From the NCBI GenBank assembly GCA_025993015.1, contig DAJPFV010000001.1:930001-994000 (forward strand): a stretch of 64,000 nt of DNA, in the 5' to 3' direction. Made by a program: the position numbers and the translations under genes. This stretch comes from Coriobacteriaceae bacterium. GTDB taxonomy: Bacteria; Actinomycetota; Coriobacteriia; Coriobacteriales; Coriobacteriaceae. This document shows positions 50,075 to 58,609 of the stretch, piece by piece. Each line of letters begins with the position of its first letter. Position 1 is the stretch's first letter. The notes below the pieces were generated by a model. That model searched no databases. It was not told the origin of the DNA and worked only from the letters and a program-made list of their open reading frames with translations.

Positions 50075-50133
50075 TACGTAACAATCCGTGTTGTATTGCT
50101 CTTGGGCATGCCTCCACACAGGAGTAACAATCC
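50065..50133 (-). promoter_or_regulatory. Two RAT elements in the licT leader
   Basis: RAT 1 (50133-50104) reads GGATTGTTACTCC ... GGAGGCATGCCC and matches the known antiterminator consensus closely. RAT 2 (50087-50065) reads GGATTGTTACGTAAGGCATG then ACC; it is shorter and overlaps the terminator arm. The arrangement is that of the bgl/lic systems. Confidence 0.85.
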
Positions 50134-50250
50134 AAGATGCAGAATGCATTATAGCGCTCTCCCCGCCCCGGGGACCATCGGGCTGGCGAACGGTAGATGT
50201 CGGCCCGCCAGCGGCCACATCGAGCAGATGGGCGTGCTTCGATCCCGAGC

Positions 50251-51225
50251 CTAGCCTAGGATGCGGGCCATGCGCGCCTTGAACTCGGACAGAAAGCGCG
50301 GGGCGTCCACGGTGAGTGCCACAAGCGCGCTCTTGTCGGGGTCGGACAGGCGATGCTCGTCGCAGATAGTGCGGCCGCGATACTCGCCGAGCAGGTCGAC
50401 GCGCAAGTTGCAACCAAGTGCGCCCACGAGCGTGGGATCAATCGCCACGGCAACGGCAAGCGGATCGTGCAGCGCGCAGCCGCCCAGGTAAGGGGCGTTC
50501 ATCTCGTACGAGCCAATGTAGTGCTCGACCATGCTCGCAAATGCGCAGCCCGCCATGGTGCCCGAGCCCGTCCAGCCGGCAATGTCGCGGCGTGTGAGCA
50601 CCACGCGATGCGTCACGTCCAGACCCACCATGGTGAGCTTACGGCCCGAGCGCAGCACTGCGTCGGCTGCCTCGGGGTCGCTCGCCATATTGGCCTCGGC
50701 GCCCGCGCTCACGTTACCGGGCACGGTAAGGGCGCCGCCCATTACGACCACGCGGCCGATGGACATCATCGCCGCCGCATCGCGCTCCAGGGCGAGCGCC
50801 AGGTTGGAGAGCGGGCCAGTCGCTACGTAGACCAGATCGGGACCATAGGTGCGCGCGGCATCGATCAGATAATCGACCGCAGCGTTGCCGTCGGCCGAGG
50901 TCGCCCCCACCGGCTCGTAGGGCGACGCGGGCACGCTCGCGCCGCCGATGCCGTTCTTGCCGTGAATGAGCGCGGTGGACGCCGGCGGCGTATAGGGCTC
51001 AGTCGCCTGCAGAGGACGGTCGGCACCCAGGTACACCGGAACCTCGGGGCGACCCAGCAGATCGAGCACCGCCAGGCAGTTGTGCGCCGATTGCTCGACG
51101 CGCACGTTGCCAAAGCACGTGGTGATGCCCACGAGCTCCACCTCGGGGCTCGCGATGGCATAGGCCAGCGCCATCGCATCGTCCACACCCATATCCAGAT
51201 CAAGGATCAGCTTCTTGATTGCCAT
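50251..51225 (-). CDS. Nucleoside hydrolase (inosine-uridine type)
   Basis: The 324-residue enzyme splits ribonucleosides into base and ribose. The calcium-binding start LDLDMGVDDAMALAYAIA, the loop GITTCFGNVRVEQSA, VYLGADRPL and VVMGGALTVPGN are typical. The last key motif DPLAVAVAIDP is present. GGAGTAG precedes the ATG. It lies 30 bp after the ribokinase gene, so freed ribose can be phosphorylated at once. It may be of the RihC broad-specificity type; the base preference is not visible. Confidence 0.93.
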   Translation of the reverse strand: MAIKKLILDLDMGVDDAMALAYAIASPEVELVGITTCFGNVRVEQSAHNCLAVLDLLGRPEVPVYLGADRPLQATEPYTPPASTALIHGKNGIGGASVPASPYEPVGATSADGNAAVDYLIDAARTYGPDLVYVATGPLSNLALALERDAAAMMSIGRVVVMGGALTVPGNVSAGAEANMASDPEAADAVLRSGRKLTMVGLDVTHRVVLTRRDIAGWTGSGTMAGCAFASMVEHYIGSYEMNAPYLGGCALHDPLAVAVAIDPTLVGALGCNLRVDLLGEYRGRTICDEHRLSDPDKSALVALTVDAPRFLSEFKARMARILG

Positions 51226-51255
51226 TGTTCTACTCCGCTTCTCCGTCTTTATCGT

Positions 51256-52218
51256 TTAACTAAACCAATGTTCAACTTCGGCGCGCGTGGGAATCGATTG
51301 CTGAGCGCCCAGGCGCGACACCGTCACTGCCGAGGCGCGAGCACCCGCGGCCATGCACTCAAAGAGCGGCAAGCCCTCTAGGCGAGCCGCCGCCAACGCG
51401 CCGATAAACGTATCGCCGGCGGCCGTGGTATCGACTACCGTACTCGAAAGTGCCAGCATGCGCAGCAGCTCACCGCCATCGCCGAGCGTAACCGAGCCGG
51501 CACCGCCCAACGTGATGACCGCAGCGCCGGCGCCCTTGTCGAGCAGCGCATTGAGCGCGGCGACGCAACTCACATCATCCGTGGGCAGAATGCCCGTCAG
51601 AACCTGGCACTCGGTCTCGTTGGGACAGACCAGGTCGACCGCAGGCCAGACCTCCGCAGGCAGCTCGCAGGCAGGCGCCGGATTAAAGACCGTATAGAAC
51701 CCCAGCCCATGAGCGCAAACAAGCGCCTCGGCCGTCGCTGCAAGGTCACATTCACCCTGGGCGATAAAGACGCTTCCGGCAGCCGGGGCAATCTCGCTGG
51801 CGTCGCCGTCGAGCTCATGGGCCACCAGACGCCTCAGCGCGCAGGCAACGTCCGCGCCCGCAAGCGCATGGTTGGCGCCCGGTGACAGTATGATGCGGTT
51901 GTCGCCCTCGCAGCGAATGATGGTCGCGGTACCGGTCTCCACGTCATCGCGAAGCGCCACGAACTCAACGCCCACGCCAGCATCCTGGAGCCCTGCCACA
52001 AGCGCATCGCCAAAGGTATCGCGCCCAACAGCGCCGATCATGCACGTGCGCGCACCCATGCGCGCAGCGGCGACGGCCTGGTTGGCGCCCTTACCGCCGG
52101 CGTTGGTGATAAAGCCGCTACCGCCGACGGTCTCGCCCGCGCGCGGCATGCGCTCGCACGCCACCGAAAGGTCCATGTTCATGCTGCCGAACACCGCAAC
52201 GATGCCGCGATCTGCCAT
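51256..52218 (-). CDS. rbsK: Ribokinase
   Basis: The 320-residue PfkB-family kinase makes ribose-5-phosphate. Motifs are VFGSMNMDLSV, GGKGANQAVAAARMGA at the substrate site, and DTTAAGDTFIGALAA with the catalytic aspartate and the anion hole. GAGGAGG precedes the ATG. It pairs with the nucleoside hydrolase downstream as a nucleoside salvage set. Another PfkB sugar substrate cannot be excluded. Confidence 0.92.
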   Translation of the reverse strand: MADRGIVAVFGSMNMDLSVACERMPRAGETVGGSGFITNAGGKGANQAVAAARMGARTCMIGAVGRDTFGDALVAGLQDAGVGVEFVALRDDVETGTATIIRCEGDNRIILSPGANHALAGADVACALRRLVAHELDGDASEIAPAAGSVFIAQGECDLAATAEALVCAHGLGFYTVFNPAPACELPAEVWPAVDLVCPNETECQVLTGILPTDDVSCVAALNALLDKGAGAAVITLGGAGSVTLGDGGELLRMLALSSTVVDTTAAGDTFIGALAAARLEGLPLFECMAAGARASAVTVSRLGAQQSIPTRAEVEHWFS

Positions 52219-52405
52219 GGAAACCTCCTCATCTGCGGGCCTTATACCCACCGCCAGTCGTCGATCGTGCACTCTCGCACCCCCTATAACTTTAGTTCAC
52301 TTTGATGTGGACGCGCGCTTGAGCTTGCGCCAGCAGCAAGCATTCACAGGAGCAGGCAGCTACAATGAAGGCGTGCTGATTATTCTCGTCATTGGATGAT
52401 GTTTT

Positions 52406-54622
52406 ATGGAACAATTCTCGCAATCGGGCTCGCGCGGTCGACGCCGCACGGGCAACGAGCCGGCGCCGCACGAACGCGTGAAGAGCGAACGCCGTGCCAA
52501 CGAGCCGCGACGCACCGCGAGCCCCCATCGCACTTCTGCCAACAACGCGGGCCGCGCCAACACTCCCGCCGCGGAGCAGACGCCTGCTCGCCCCAAGTCC
52601 CGCTACATCCCTGCCCTTGACGGCCTGCGCACGCTTGCCGTCGTCGCGGTGGTGCTCTATCACCTCAACCTCACGTGGGCGCAGGGCGGTCTGCTCGGTG
52701 TCACGATTTTCTTTGTGCTTTCGGGCTATCTGATCACGCGCCTGCTGCTCAACGAAGTCGCTAAGACCGGACGCATCGACCTCAAGAGCTTCTGGATTCG
52801 CCGCATCCGTCGCCTGGTCCCCGCCGTGGTGACCGTCGTGGTGGTGACCTGCGCGCTGTGCACCATCTTTAACCACGTGATGCTCACCAAGATGCGCCCC
52901 GACATCCTGCCGTCGCTGCTGTTCTTCAACAACTGGTGGCAGATTGCCCAAAACGTCTCGTACTTCAATGCTCTGGGCGACCCCTCGCCACTCACGCACT
53001 TTTGGTCGCTTGCCATCGAGGAACAGTTCTACCTGATTTGGCCGCCACTGCTGTTTGCCATGGTATCCATGCATGTGAGCAAGCCCAACACGCGCCGCGT
53101 GGTTCTGGGCCTAGCTGCTGTCTCCGCCATCGCCATGATGGTGCTCTATAACCCTGCCGCCGACCCCAGCCGCGTGTACTACGGCACCGACACCCGTGTG
53201 TTCTCGCTGCTGCTGGGTGCCTGGATGGCCTTTATCCCCGATCGCGACCTGGCGCCGGTGCGTCTCGCTCGTCGTTTGGGGCTCAATCGCCTAGCTGGCG
53301 CCGCCAAGCACGGCAAGAACGCCGAGGGCAAGCCTGGCGAGAAGGCCGACGAAGCAGCCGAGACCGCCCCGGCACAGCCGAGCGCCCTCGTGCGCTTTTG
53401 GTCCTCGCCCGCATCCATCGATGTGTTGGGCCTCGTGGGTCTGGTTGGCCTTGCCGCCATGGTCGCGCTCACCAACGGCTACACCGCGTTCCAGTATCGC
53501 GGAGGCACGCTGCTGTGCTCCATCCTCACGCTCATGGTCATCGCGGCCTGCGTGCAGCCCCAGGGAATGGTTGCCCGTGCGCTGTCCGCCGAGCCGCTCG
53601 TGTGGATTGGCAAACGCTCGTACAGCATCTACCTGTGGCACTATCCGCTGCTGTTGCTCATGAACCCGGTCGCCAACATCAACGATACGCCCTGGTGGCA
53701 GTACATTTTGCAGGTGCTGCTGGTGGTCGCCGTAGCCGAGTGTTCCTATCGCTTTATCGAAACGCCATTTAGGAAGGGTGCCTTCGGCCGCACCGTCGCC
53801 GAATTCCGCGATGGCACCACCACGCCCGCCAACTGGGCACGCGCGCACGTCCCTGTCTGCGCAGCCTGCGCTGTCGTGTTGGTCGTTGCACTGGGCGGTC
53901 TGATCTTTGTGCCCGAGACGTCTGCGCTGAGCGGCGAGGGCGCCGAAGTTCTGAACAAGGAAGCCGAAAACACCGCGCCCACCGACCAGCAGGCGGCCGA
54001 CGACACCGACAAGGACAACGACGGCTTCCCCGATGGCTCCTACGACCTGTTGATGATCGGTGACTCCGTGTCACTGCGCGCCGTTGATTCCTTTGACGGC
54101 GTGTTCCCGCACAGCCATATCGATGCCGAAAAGGGCCGCCAGTTTGATGCGGGCCGCGCGACATTTGAGGGCTATATCCAGCAGAACCTTGCCGGCAAGA
54201 TCGTGGTCTTTGCCCTGGGCACCAACGGTTTGGTAACGGACGCCCAGGTCGACGCGATCATGGCCGACGCCGGCGAGCAGCGTATTGTCGTGTTTGTAAA
54301 CACGCGTAGCCCGCAGCCGTGGGTCGGGTCCACGAACCAGGCCATCGCCAACGCCGCCACGCGCTACAAGAATGTACGCGTTATCGACTGGTACGGGCAC
54401 AGCGCCAACCGCAACGACCTGTTCGACGGCGACGGCACGCACCTGTCGACTACCGGCGTGACCGAGTACCTCAACCTGATCCACGATGCGGTCATGAAAG
54501 ACCTGCCCGTGCACCCCGAGGACCATGTCAACGATCCGCAGCCGGCAGCCGTCAAGTCCGCCGCCGACGCACTCGTCAATGCCCTCGCCTACAAGCCGCA
54601 CAAGCTGGGCACCGACAAGTAA
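52406..54622 (+). CDS. OatA-like acyltransferase (acyltransferase-3 plus SGNH domain)
   Basis: The 738-residue membrane protein has a basic, disordered N-terminus (about 65 residues) and an acyltransferase-3 domain (LDGLRTLAVVAVVLYH with the conserved histidine, FWIRRIRRLVPA, HFWSLAIEEQFYLIWP) of about ten helices. An extracellular SGNH esterase-like domain follows (LMIGDSVSLRAVDSF, FALGTNG, DGTHLSTTGVTEYL). It probably moves acetyl groups onto peptidoglycan or a surface polysaccharide, protecting against lysozyme. The start has a GGATGA site. A strong terminator follows. The acceptor is not known. Confidence 0.9.
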   Translation: MEQFSQSGSRGRRRTGNEPAPHERVKSERRANEPRRTASPHRTSANNAGRANTPAAEQTPARPKSRYIPALDGLRTLAVVAVVLYHLNLTWAQGGLLGVTIFFVLSGYLITRLLLNEVAKTGRIDLKSFWIRRIRRLVPAVVTVVVVTCALCTIFNHVMLTKMRPDILPSLLFFNNWWQIAQNVSYFNALGDPSPLTHFWSLAIEEQFYLIWPPLLFAMVSMHVSKPNTRRVVLGLAAVSAIAMMVLYNPAADPSRVYYGTDTRVFSLLLGAWMAFIPDRDLAPVRLARRLGLNRLAGAAKHGKNAEGKPGEKADEAAETAPAQPSALVRFWSSPASIDVLGLVGLVGLAAMVALTNGYTAFQYRGGTLLCSILTLMVIAACVQPQGMVARALSAEPLVWIGKRSYSIYLWHYPLLLLMNPVANINDTPWWQYILQVLLVVAVAECSYRFIETPFRKGAFGRTVAEFRDGTTTPANWARAHVPVCAACAVVLVVALGGLIFVPETSALSGEGAEVLNKEAENTAPTDQQAADDTDKDNDGFPDGSYDLLMIGDSVSLRAVDSFDGVFPHSHIDAEKGRQFDAGRATFEGYIQQNLAGKIVVFALGTNGLVTDAQVDAIMADAGEQRIVVFVNTRSPQPWVGSTNQAIANAATRYKNVRVIDWYGHSANRNDLFDGDGTHLSTTGVTEYLNLIHDAVMKDLPVHPEDHVNDPQPAAVKSAADALVNALAYKPHKLGTDK

Positions 54623-54645
54623 CGCGCAGCAAAATCTGTTTACAC

Positions 54646-54683
54646 CCGCAGGGGGCGTCGGCCGTGGCCGACGCCCCCTGCGG
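54646..54683 (+). terminator. Hairpin after the acyltransferase gene
   Basis: CCGCAGGGGGCGTCGGC pairs perfectly with GCCGACGCCCCCTGCGG around CGTG, 24 bp past the stop. The T-run is missing (CAGTTAGG follows). Confidence 0.7.
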
Positions 54684-54854
54684 CAGTTAGGGGCGCTCCT
54701 TAACTACCGGCACCTGGAGGCACTCCTGGCGCGGCCAATGAAGACCTCTGCGGATGAATTCCAAGCCGCTCCGCCGCTCCAGACATCGTTTCCGCGCCTC
54801 GCGCCTGCCCCAAACAATCAAAACAAGCCCTTTTCGCCGCGACCTCAAAGGTCC

Positions 54855-55083
54855 GTGGGCAAAAAAGGGCAAATATGAGTACTGTTACCATTTTAGTCGC
54901 AGGCAAAACCACCCAAAAAGACGTCCGAGCATCCCCTACAACCCCCTAAAGCAGCCAACCTGACTGGTTTAAGGCGTATTGGAGCCAATTTAATGAACAT
55001 ACTATGGGTTATGTTCATTATCTTCTTGGATGTAAATGCTATTCACTTAGCAACAGTACTCATATTTGGCATTTTTTGCCCAC
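54855..55083. mobile_element. MITE-like element with 32-bp inverted ends
   Basis: The ends (54855-54886 and 55052-55083) are 32-bp inverted repeats with two mismatches, containing AAATATGAGTACTGTT. The 165-bp interior has no gene, is AT-richer than the genome, and holds an inner palindrome TGAACATA/TATGTTCA. A short non-coding element with long inverted ends fits a MITE. No target duplication is evident. The rest of 54684-55165 shows nothing else. Confidence 0.6.
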
Positions 55084-55165
55084 TGCCATATAACTAACAC
55101 TCTATAGCAGACAAAATACAGGCCGCAGCCCATGGCGGCGGCCTGTTAAGAACCAAAAGTGAGCG

Positions 55166-56428
55166 TTAAGCACTGTAGCCCATCGCTTGCAGCGCAAACA
55201 TGACGACCGTCAGCACCGTAATCACGCCGATAGTCGCCCAAGTGAGCACGTTCCATACGCGGCCGTTGCGGTTGGCGCCCATAATGTGGCGATCCGCCGC
55301 GATAACCACCTGGAATACCAAGACTACGGGCAGCAGCACGCCGTTGATGACCTGCGAGGTCATCATAATCTGGAACAAATCGACGCCAGGCATGAGCACC
55401 AACACGGCAGAGATGCCAATGATAGCCGTAATGATGCCGCGGTAAACCGGGGCCTCGTCCCAGCTGCGGTCGGCGCCGCGCTCCCAACCAAATGCCTCGC
55501 AGATAGCACTCGACGTAACGCCCGGCAGCACGCAGGCGGCCAAGAAGCTCGCCGCGACCAGACCTGAGGCAAACAACACCGTGGACCACTGACCCGCGAT
55601 GGGCTCCAGCGCGCGGGCGGCATCGGCGGCATCGCTAATCTGAATACCCGCCGGAAACAGCACCGTACCGGTCGTGATGATAATGAAGCCAGCAATGATA
55701 TCAGCGGCGATCGAGCCGCTCACGGTATCAATACGCTGCAGCACGATGTCGTCCTCGCCCGCATTCTTATCGACCACGTTGTTCTGAGCCAAGAAGATCA
55801 TCCACGGTGCGATGGTAGTACCGATCGTTGCGACCACGAGCGACACGTAGCTGGGATCGTTCTGAATATTGGGGACGACCAAGTCGACCGCGACCTCGCC
55901 CCAGTTGGGGCCGGCCATAAACGCGGCGACGATGTAGGTCACGAACACGCAGCTTACCAGCAGCAAAATCTTCTCGATGCGCTGGAAACTGCCCGACATG
56001 GTAAGCATCCACACCAGCAGCGCCACGAGCGGCACCGAGATGCTCGCCGGAACGCCAAACAGAGCAAGGCCACTCGCGATACCCGCGAACTCCGAGATGG
56101 TCACCGCCGTGTTGGCGATCAACAGCGCCGCCATGGCCAGCACGCTCTTGCGCACGCCAAAGCGCTCGCGAATGAGCGACGCCAGGCCCTTACCCGTGAC
56201 GCATCCGCAGCGCGCCGCGGTCTCCTGCGTCACGATAAGCAGCACGGTCATGACGGGAAGCATCCAGAGCATCTTATAGCCATAGCTGGCGCCCGCGCTG
56301 GAATACGTGGCGATGCCGCCGGCGTCATTGCCCGAAAGTGCCGCCAGCAGACCGGGGCCCATGGCGCCAAAGATGGCGGCGATGGTCAGCTTTTGCTTGA
56401 TGCTCGGCTTTTGCTTCGTATTTTGCAC
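55166..56428 (-). CDS. Nramp-related divalent metal transporter, non-canonical
   Basis: The 420-residue protein has eleven or so membrane helices of the Nramp (SLC11) type. The helix-1 metal motif DPGN is not present; LSGNDAGGIAT (residues 31-41) stands in its place. In helix 6 the usual MPH is replaced by IAPWM (206-210). Both changes are like those of Nramp-related magnesium transporters described from Eggerthella. The gene starts nine bases after the MgtE stop, so both may work on magnesium. The start GTG at 56428 is chosen for the AGGTGG before it. Substrate inferred. Confidence 0.85.
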   Translation of the reverse strand: MQNTKQKPSIKQKLTIAAIFGAMGPGLLAALSGNDAGGIATYSSAGASYGYKMLWMLPVMTVLLIVTQETAARCGCVTGKGLASLIRERFGVRKSVLAMAALLIANTAVTISEFAGIASGLALFGVPASISVPLVALLVWMLTMSGSFQRIEKILLLVSCVFVTYIVAAFMAGPNWGEVAVDLVVPNIQNDPSYVSLVVATIGTTIAPWMIFLAQNNVVDKNAGEDDIVLQRIDTVSGSIAADIIAGFIIITTGTVLFPAGIQISDAADAARALEPIAGQWSTVLFASGLVAASFLAACVLPGVTSSAICEAFGWERGADRSWDEAPVYRGIITAIIGISAVLVLMPGVDLFQIMMTSQVINGVLLPVVLVFQVVIAADRHIMGANRNGRVWNVLTWATIGVITVLTVVMFALQAMGYSA

Positions 56429-56436
56429 GCGACCAC

Positions 56437-58281
56437 CTACCCCATGACCGACATGGTGAGCAGCACCGCGGCGATGCAGTACGCCACACACGAGATCATG
56501 ACGGCGATGACGTTCATGGCAGTACCCGACGTATTGAGGTCGTGCTCATCGCGCCAGAACAGCATCATCAGATAAATCACAGCGCTCATGTTGCCAACCA
56601 GGCAAATGACGGCAGCGATGTTAAAGCAGCCGGTAAAGAGCTGCTCCTCAAACATGGTGGCATCGGGGAACGCGGCAGTGCGCACCAGCTGCGCGCACAG
56701 GTAAGTAACAAGCGAAAGGATCAGGCCCATACCCGTGCTCTGGAAGAAGAATCCCAGGTACGGTTTGGGCTCGTCGTCGTGACCGTCGTACTCGAGGAAG
56801 TAGTTCTTGACGAACGACACCATGCGCGAGGCAGCCAGCAGCACGAGCGGCATGGCGCACATGGGGAACACCACCAGATGCGCGGAGCCCAGCGCCGTCC
56901 CCAGCACGGTCGCCATAATGCACGAGGCGATGCCCCACACGACGACCCAGTACTGACGATGCACGAACCAGCTGAGCACGTTCGTCGAGTCGTCCGACGC
57001 GCTATCGCCCGAGCCGACACCGGCGATCTGCAGGTCCTCCTGATGCTCCTCGGCGATAACGTCCATGGCGTCGTCGAAGGTCACGATACCCAGGATATGA
57101 CGGTTCTCGTCGCAGACAGGGATGGCAACCAGGTCGTACTTGGTCATCTCGTCCGTCACGTCTTCCTGGTCCTCGTCGGGCGACACGTAGACCAGATCGC
57201 GATAGGCGAGCTGGCCCAGCGTGGCGTCGCGGTCGGCCACGATCAGCGTGCGCAGCGAAAGCACGCCCGTCAGCATGCCGCTCGGGTCCTCGGTATAGAC
57301 GTAGTAGACGCTCTCGAAGTCCTCGTCGAGTTTGCGAATCGCCTCGATGGCATCGCCGACCGTCGCCGTGGCGGGCAGCGAGACAAACTCCGAGGTCATG
57401 ATGCGGCCGGCGGTGTTGTCCTCGTAGCCCAACAGATTACGAATCGCCTTCTCCTCCTTGACGCCCATCAGGCGCAGGAGCTTCTCAGCCTTCTCATAAT
57501 CGAGCTCGTCGATCAGGTCGGCAGCGTCGTCCGGGTCCATCATGGCCAGCATCGACGATGCGTCGGTATCGGACAGGCCCTCGAGCATCTCGGTCATAAG
57601 CTCGTCGTCATCGAACTCCGAGATGGCCTCGGCGGCCTGGGCAGTATCGAGCTGTGCAAACACCTGCGCACGCAGGCGCGGGTCGAGCTGCTCGATAATG
57701 TCGGCGATGTCGGCAGGGTGCAGCTCGCCGAGCGTCTTGTGCGACACCGAGAGTTGAATGTTCTTGGTCGAGCGGTCGAGCAGGTCCATGTAGGACCAAG
57801 CGATGATGTCCTCACTGAGTGGCTTGCCCAGGTGCTTCATAAAGCCTTCGACGATATGCTCGAGCGCGGGGCTGATGGCGCGTAGCAGACCGCGAGCACC
57901 GACCTCGGCGCCCAGCAGGCGCAGCTGGTTTTCGCCCGACATGGAAAACTTGATGTCGTTTACGCGCACGACCTTCATGCCCTGCGTGTCGACAATCTGC
58001 TTGTTGAGCACGTCGCGGGCAAGCAAGAGTTCGGTCGGCTGCAGGTACGAAAAACGGATTTCGGTGGCCGACGTCTTAAGGTGTACACCCGTCTCGTCGA
58101 TACGGTCGACCCATTTGCGCCAGCTGATCATAAACGGCGTCTTGCCGGGTCCGCGGAACGCGAGCGACGTCACGTGCGGAAAAACTTCGCCGGTAGCAAT
58201 GCCAAAATCGTTGACCACGCCGAGCTTTTCGCCATCGACGTCCAAGACCGGCAATTTGAGCATCTCACTCAGATAATTCAA
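56437..58281 (-). CDS. mgtE: Magnesium transporter MgtE
   Basis: MgtE is a gated magnesium channel. The 614-residue protein has an extra N-terminal PRC-barrel-like part (residues 8-90: LKLPVLDVDGEKLGVVNDFG), the MgtE N-domain (about 150-280: LHPADIADIIEQLDPRLRAQ, DPDDAADLIDEL), two CBS domains (about 285-410) and five helices at the end. The start is a TTG with GGGGAG five bases upstream. A better ribosome site (GGAGGAA) instead leads to an overlapping 10-codon frame at 58265-58297. The first in-frame ATG is six codons later. Confidence 0.93.
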   Translation of the reverse strand: MNYLSEMLKLPVLDVDGEKLGVVNDFGIATGEVFPHVTSLAFRGPGKTPFMISWRKWVDRIDETGVHLKTSATEIRFSYLQPTELLLARDVLNKQIVDTQGMKVVRVNDIKFSMSGENQLRLLGAEVGARGLLRAISPALEHIVEGFMKHLGKPLSEDIIAWSYMDLLDRSTKNIQLSVSHKTLGELHPADIADIIEQLDPRLRAQVFAQLDTAQAAEAISEFDDDELMTEMLEGLSDTDASSMLAMMDPDDAADLIDELDYEKAEKLLRLMGVKEEKAIRNLLGYEDNTAGRIMTSEFVSLPATATVGDAIEAIRKLDEDFESVYYVYTEDPSGMLTGVLSLRTLIVADRDATLGQLAYRDLVYVSPDEDQEDVTDEMTKYDLVAIPVCDENRHILGIVTFDDAMDVIAEEHQEDLQIAGVGSGDSASDDSTNVLSWFVHRQYWVVVWGIASCIMATVLGTALGSAHLVVFPMCAMPLVLLAASRMVSFVKNYFLEYDGHDDEPKPYLGFFFQSTGMGLILSLVTYLCAQLVRTAAFPDATMFEEQLFTGCFNIAAVICLVGNMSAVIYLMMLFWRDEHDLNTSGTAMNVIAVMISCVAYCIAAVLLTMSVMG

Positions 58282-58297
58282 TGGTGCTCCCCATCAT
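58265..58297 (-). CDS. Ten-codon upstream frame overlapping the mgtE start
   Basis: GGAGGAATA leads to ATGATG and the peptide MMGSTIELSE, ending in TGA inside the mgtE frame. It could couple or limit mgtE translation. Alternatively, a one-base change has split the true start, since the peptide end LSE is followed in the mgtE frame by LSEMLKLP. Confidence 0.4.
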   Translation of the reverse strand: MMGSTIELSE

Positions 58298-58495
58298 TAT
58301 TCCTCCGAACGCGGCCGCATGTGCGACGTCCGGGGGCTTCTGGATATGTATACGCATGCGCGGGCGGCACGCCGCTCGACGCTTACACCCCGTGCATGCG
58401 CAAAAAGCACCTGCATGGGGTCATCGACTGTATGGTCGAGGTTTGGATTTCACCTGTAACCTTTCTCTTGACCCTCATTAACCGCAGTAACTATA
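58298..58495 (-). promoter_or_regulatory. Structured leader and -10 candidate of mgtE
   Basis: TATAGT at 58490-58495 (minus) may be the -10. The roughly 200-base leader that follows has GGTT...AAACC, TCGAC/GTCGA and ACCCCATGCA/TGCACGGGGT stems. Leader RNAs that sense magnesium control mgtE in other bacteria, but I do not recognise the M-box consensus here. 58496-58576 shows nothing else. Confidence 0.35.
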
Positions 58496-58576
58496 GCATC
58501 AGCATCGCCCTGCGGCATCGAATTTATGCGCTGCACATTGCAGGCATACCAAACGCTGACGTATCCGTGACATAGC

Positions 58577-58604
58577 CATTGGGGACGTTCTTAAATGACT
58601 ACCC
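58577..58604. repeat. GGGGACGTTC element, third site (half copy)
   Basis: CATTGGGGACGTTCTTAAAT and GACTACCC repeat the left half of the palindrome at 8441-8484; the right arm is absent. It directly precedes the stop codon of the pseudo-deacetylase gene. Confidence 0.7.
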
Positions 58605-58609
58605 AATAA

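Noticed and set aside
54687..54872. Possible 61-codon gene on the minus strand beside the MITE-like element
   Set aside because: Basic, low-complexity composition, no ribosome site, and it runs into the element's inverted end.
58298..58495. mgtE leader as a cobalamin or M-box riboswitch (GGTTACAGGTGAAATCC looked suggestive)
   Set aside because: The remaining conserved blocks of either class are not visible, so only an unnamed structured leader is reported.
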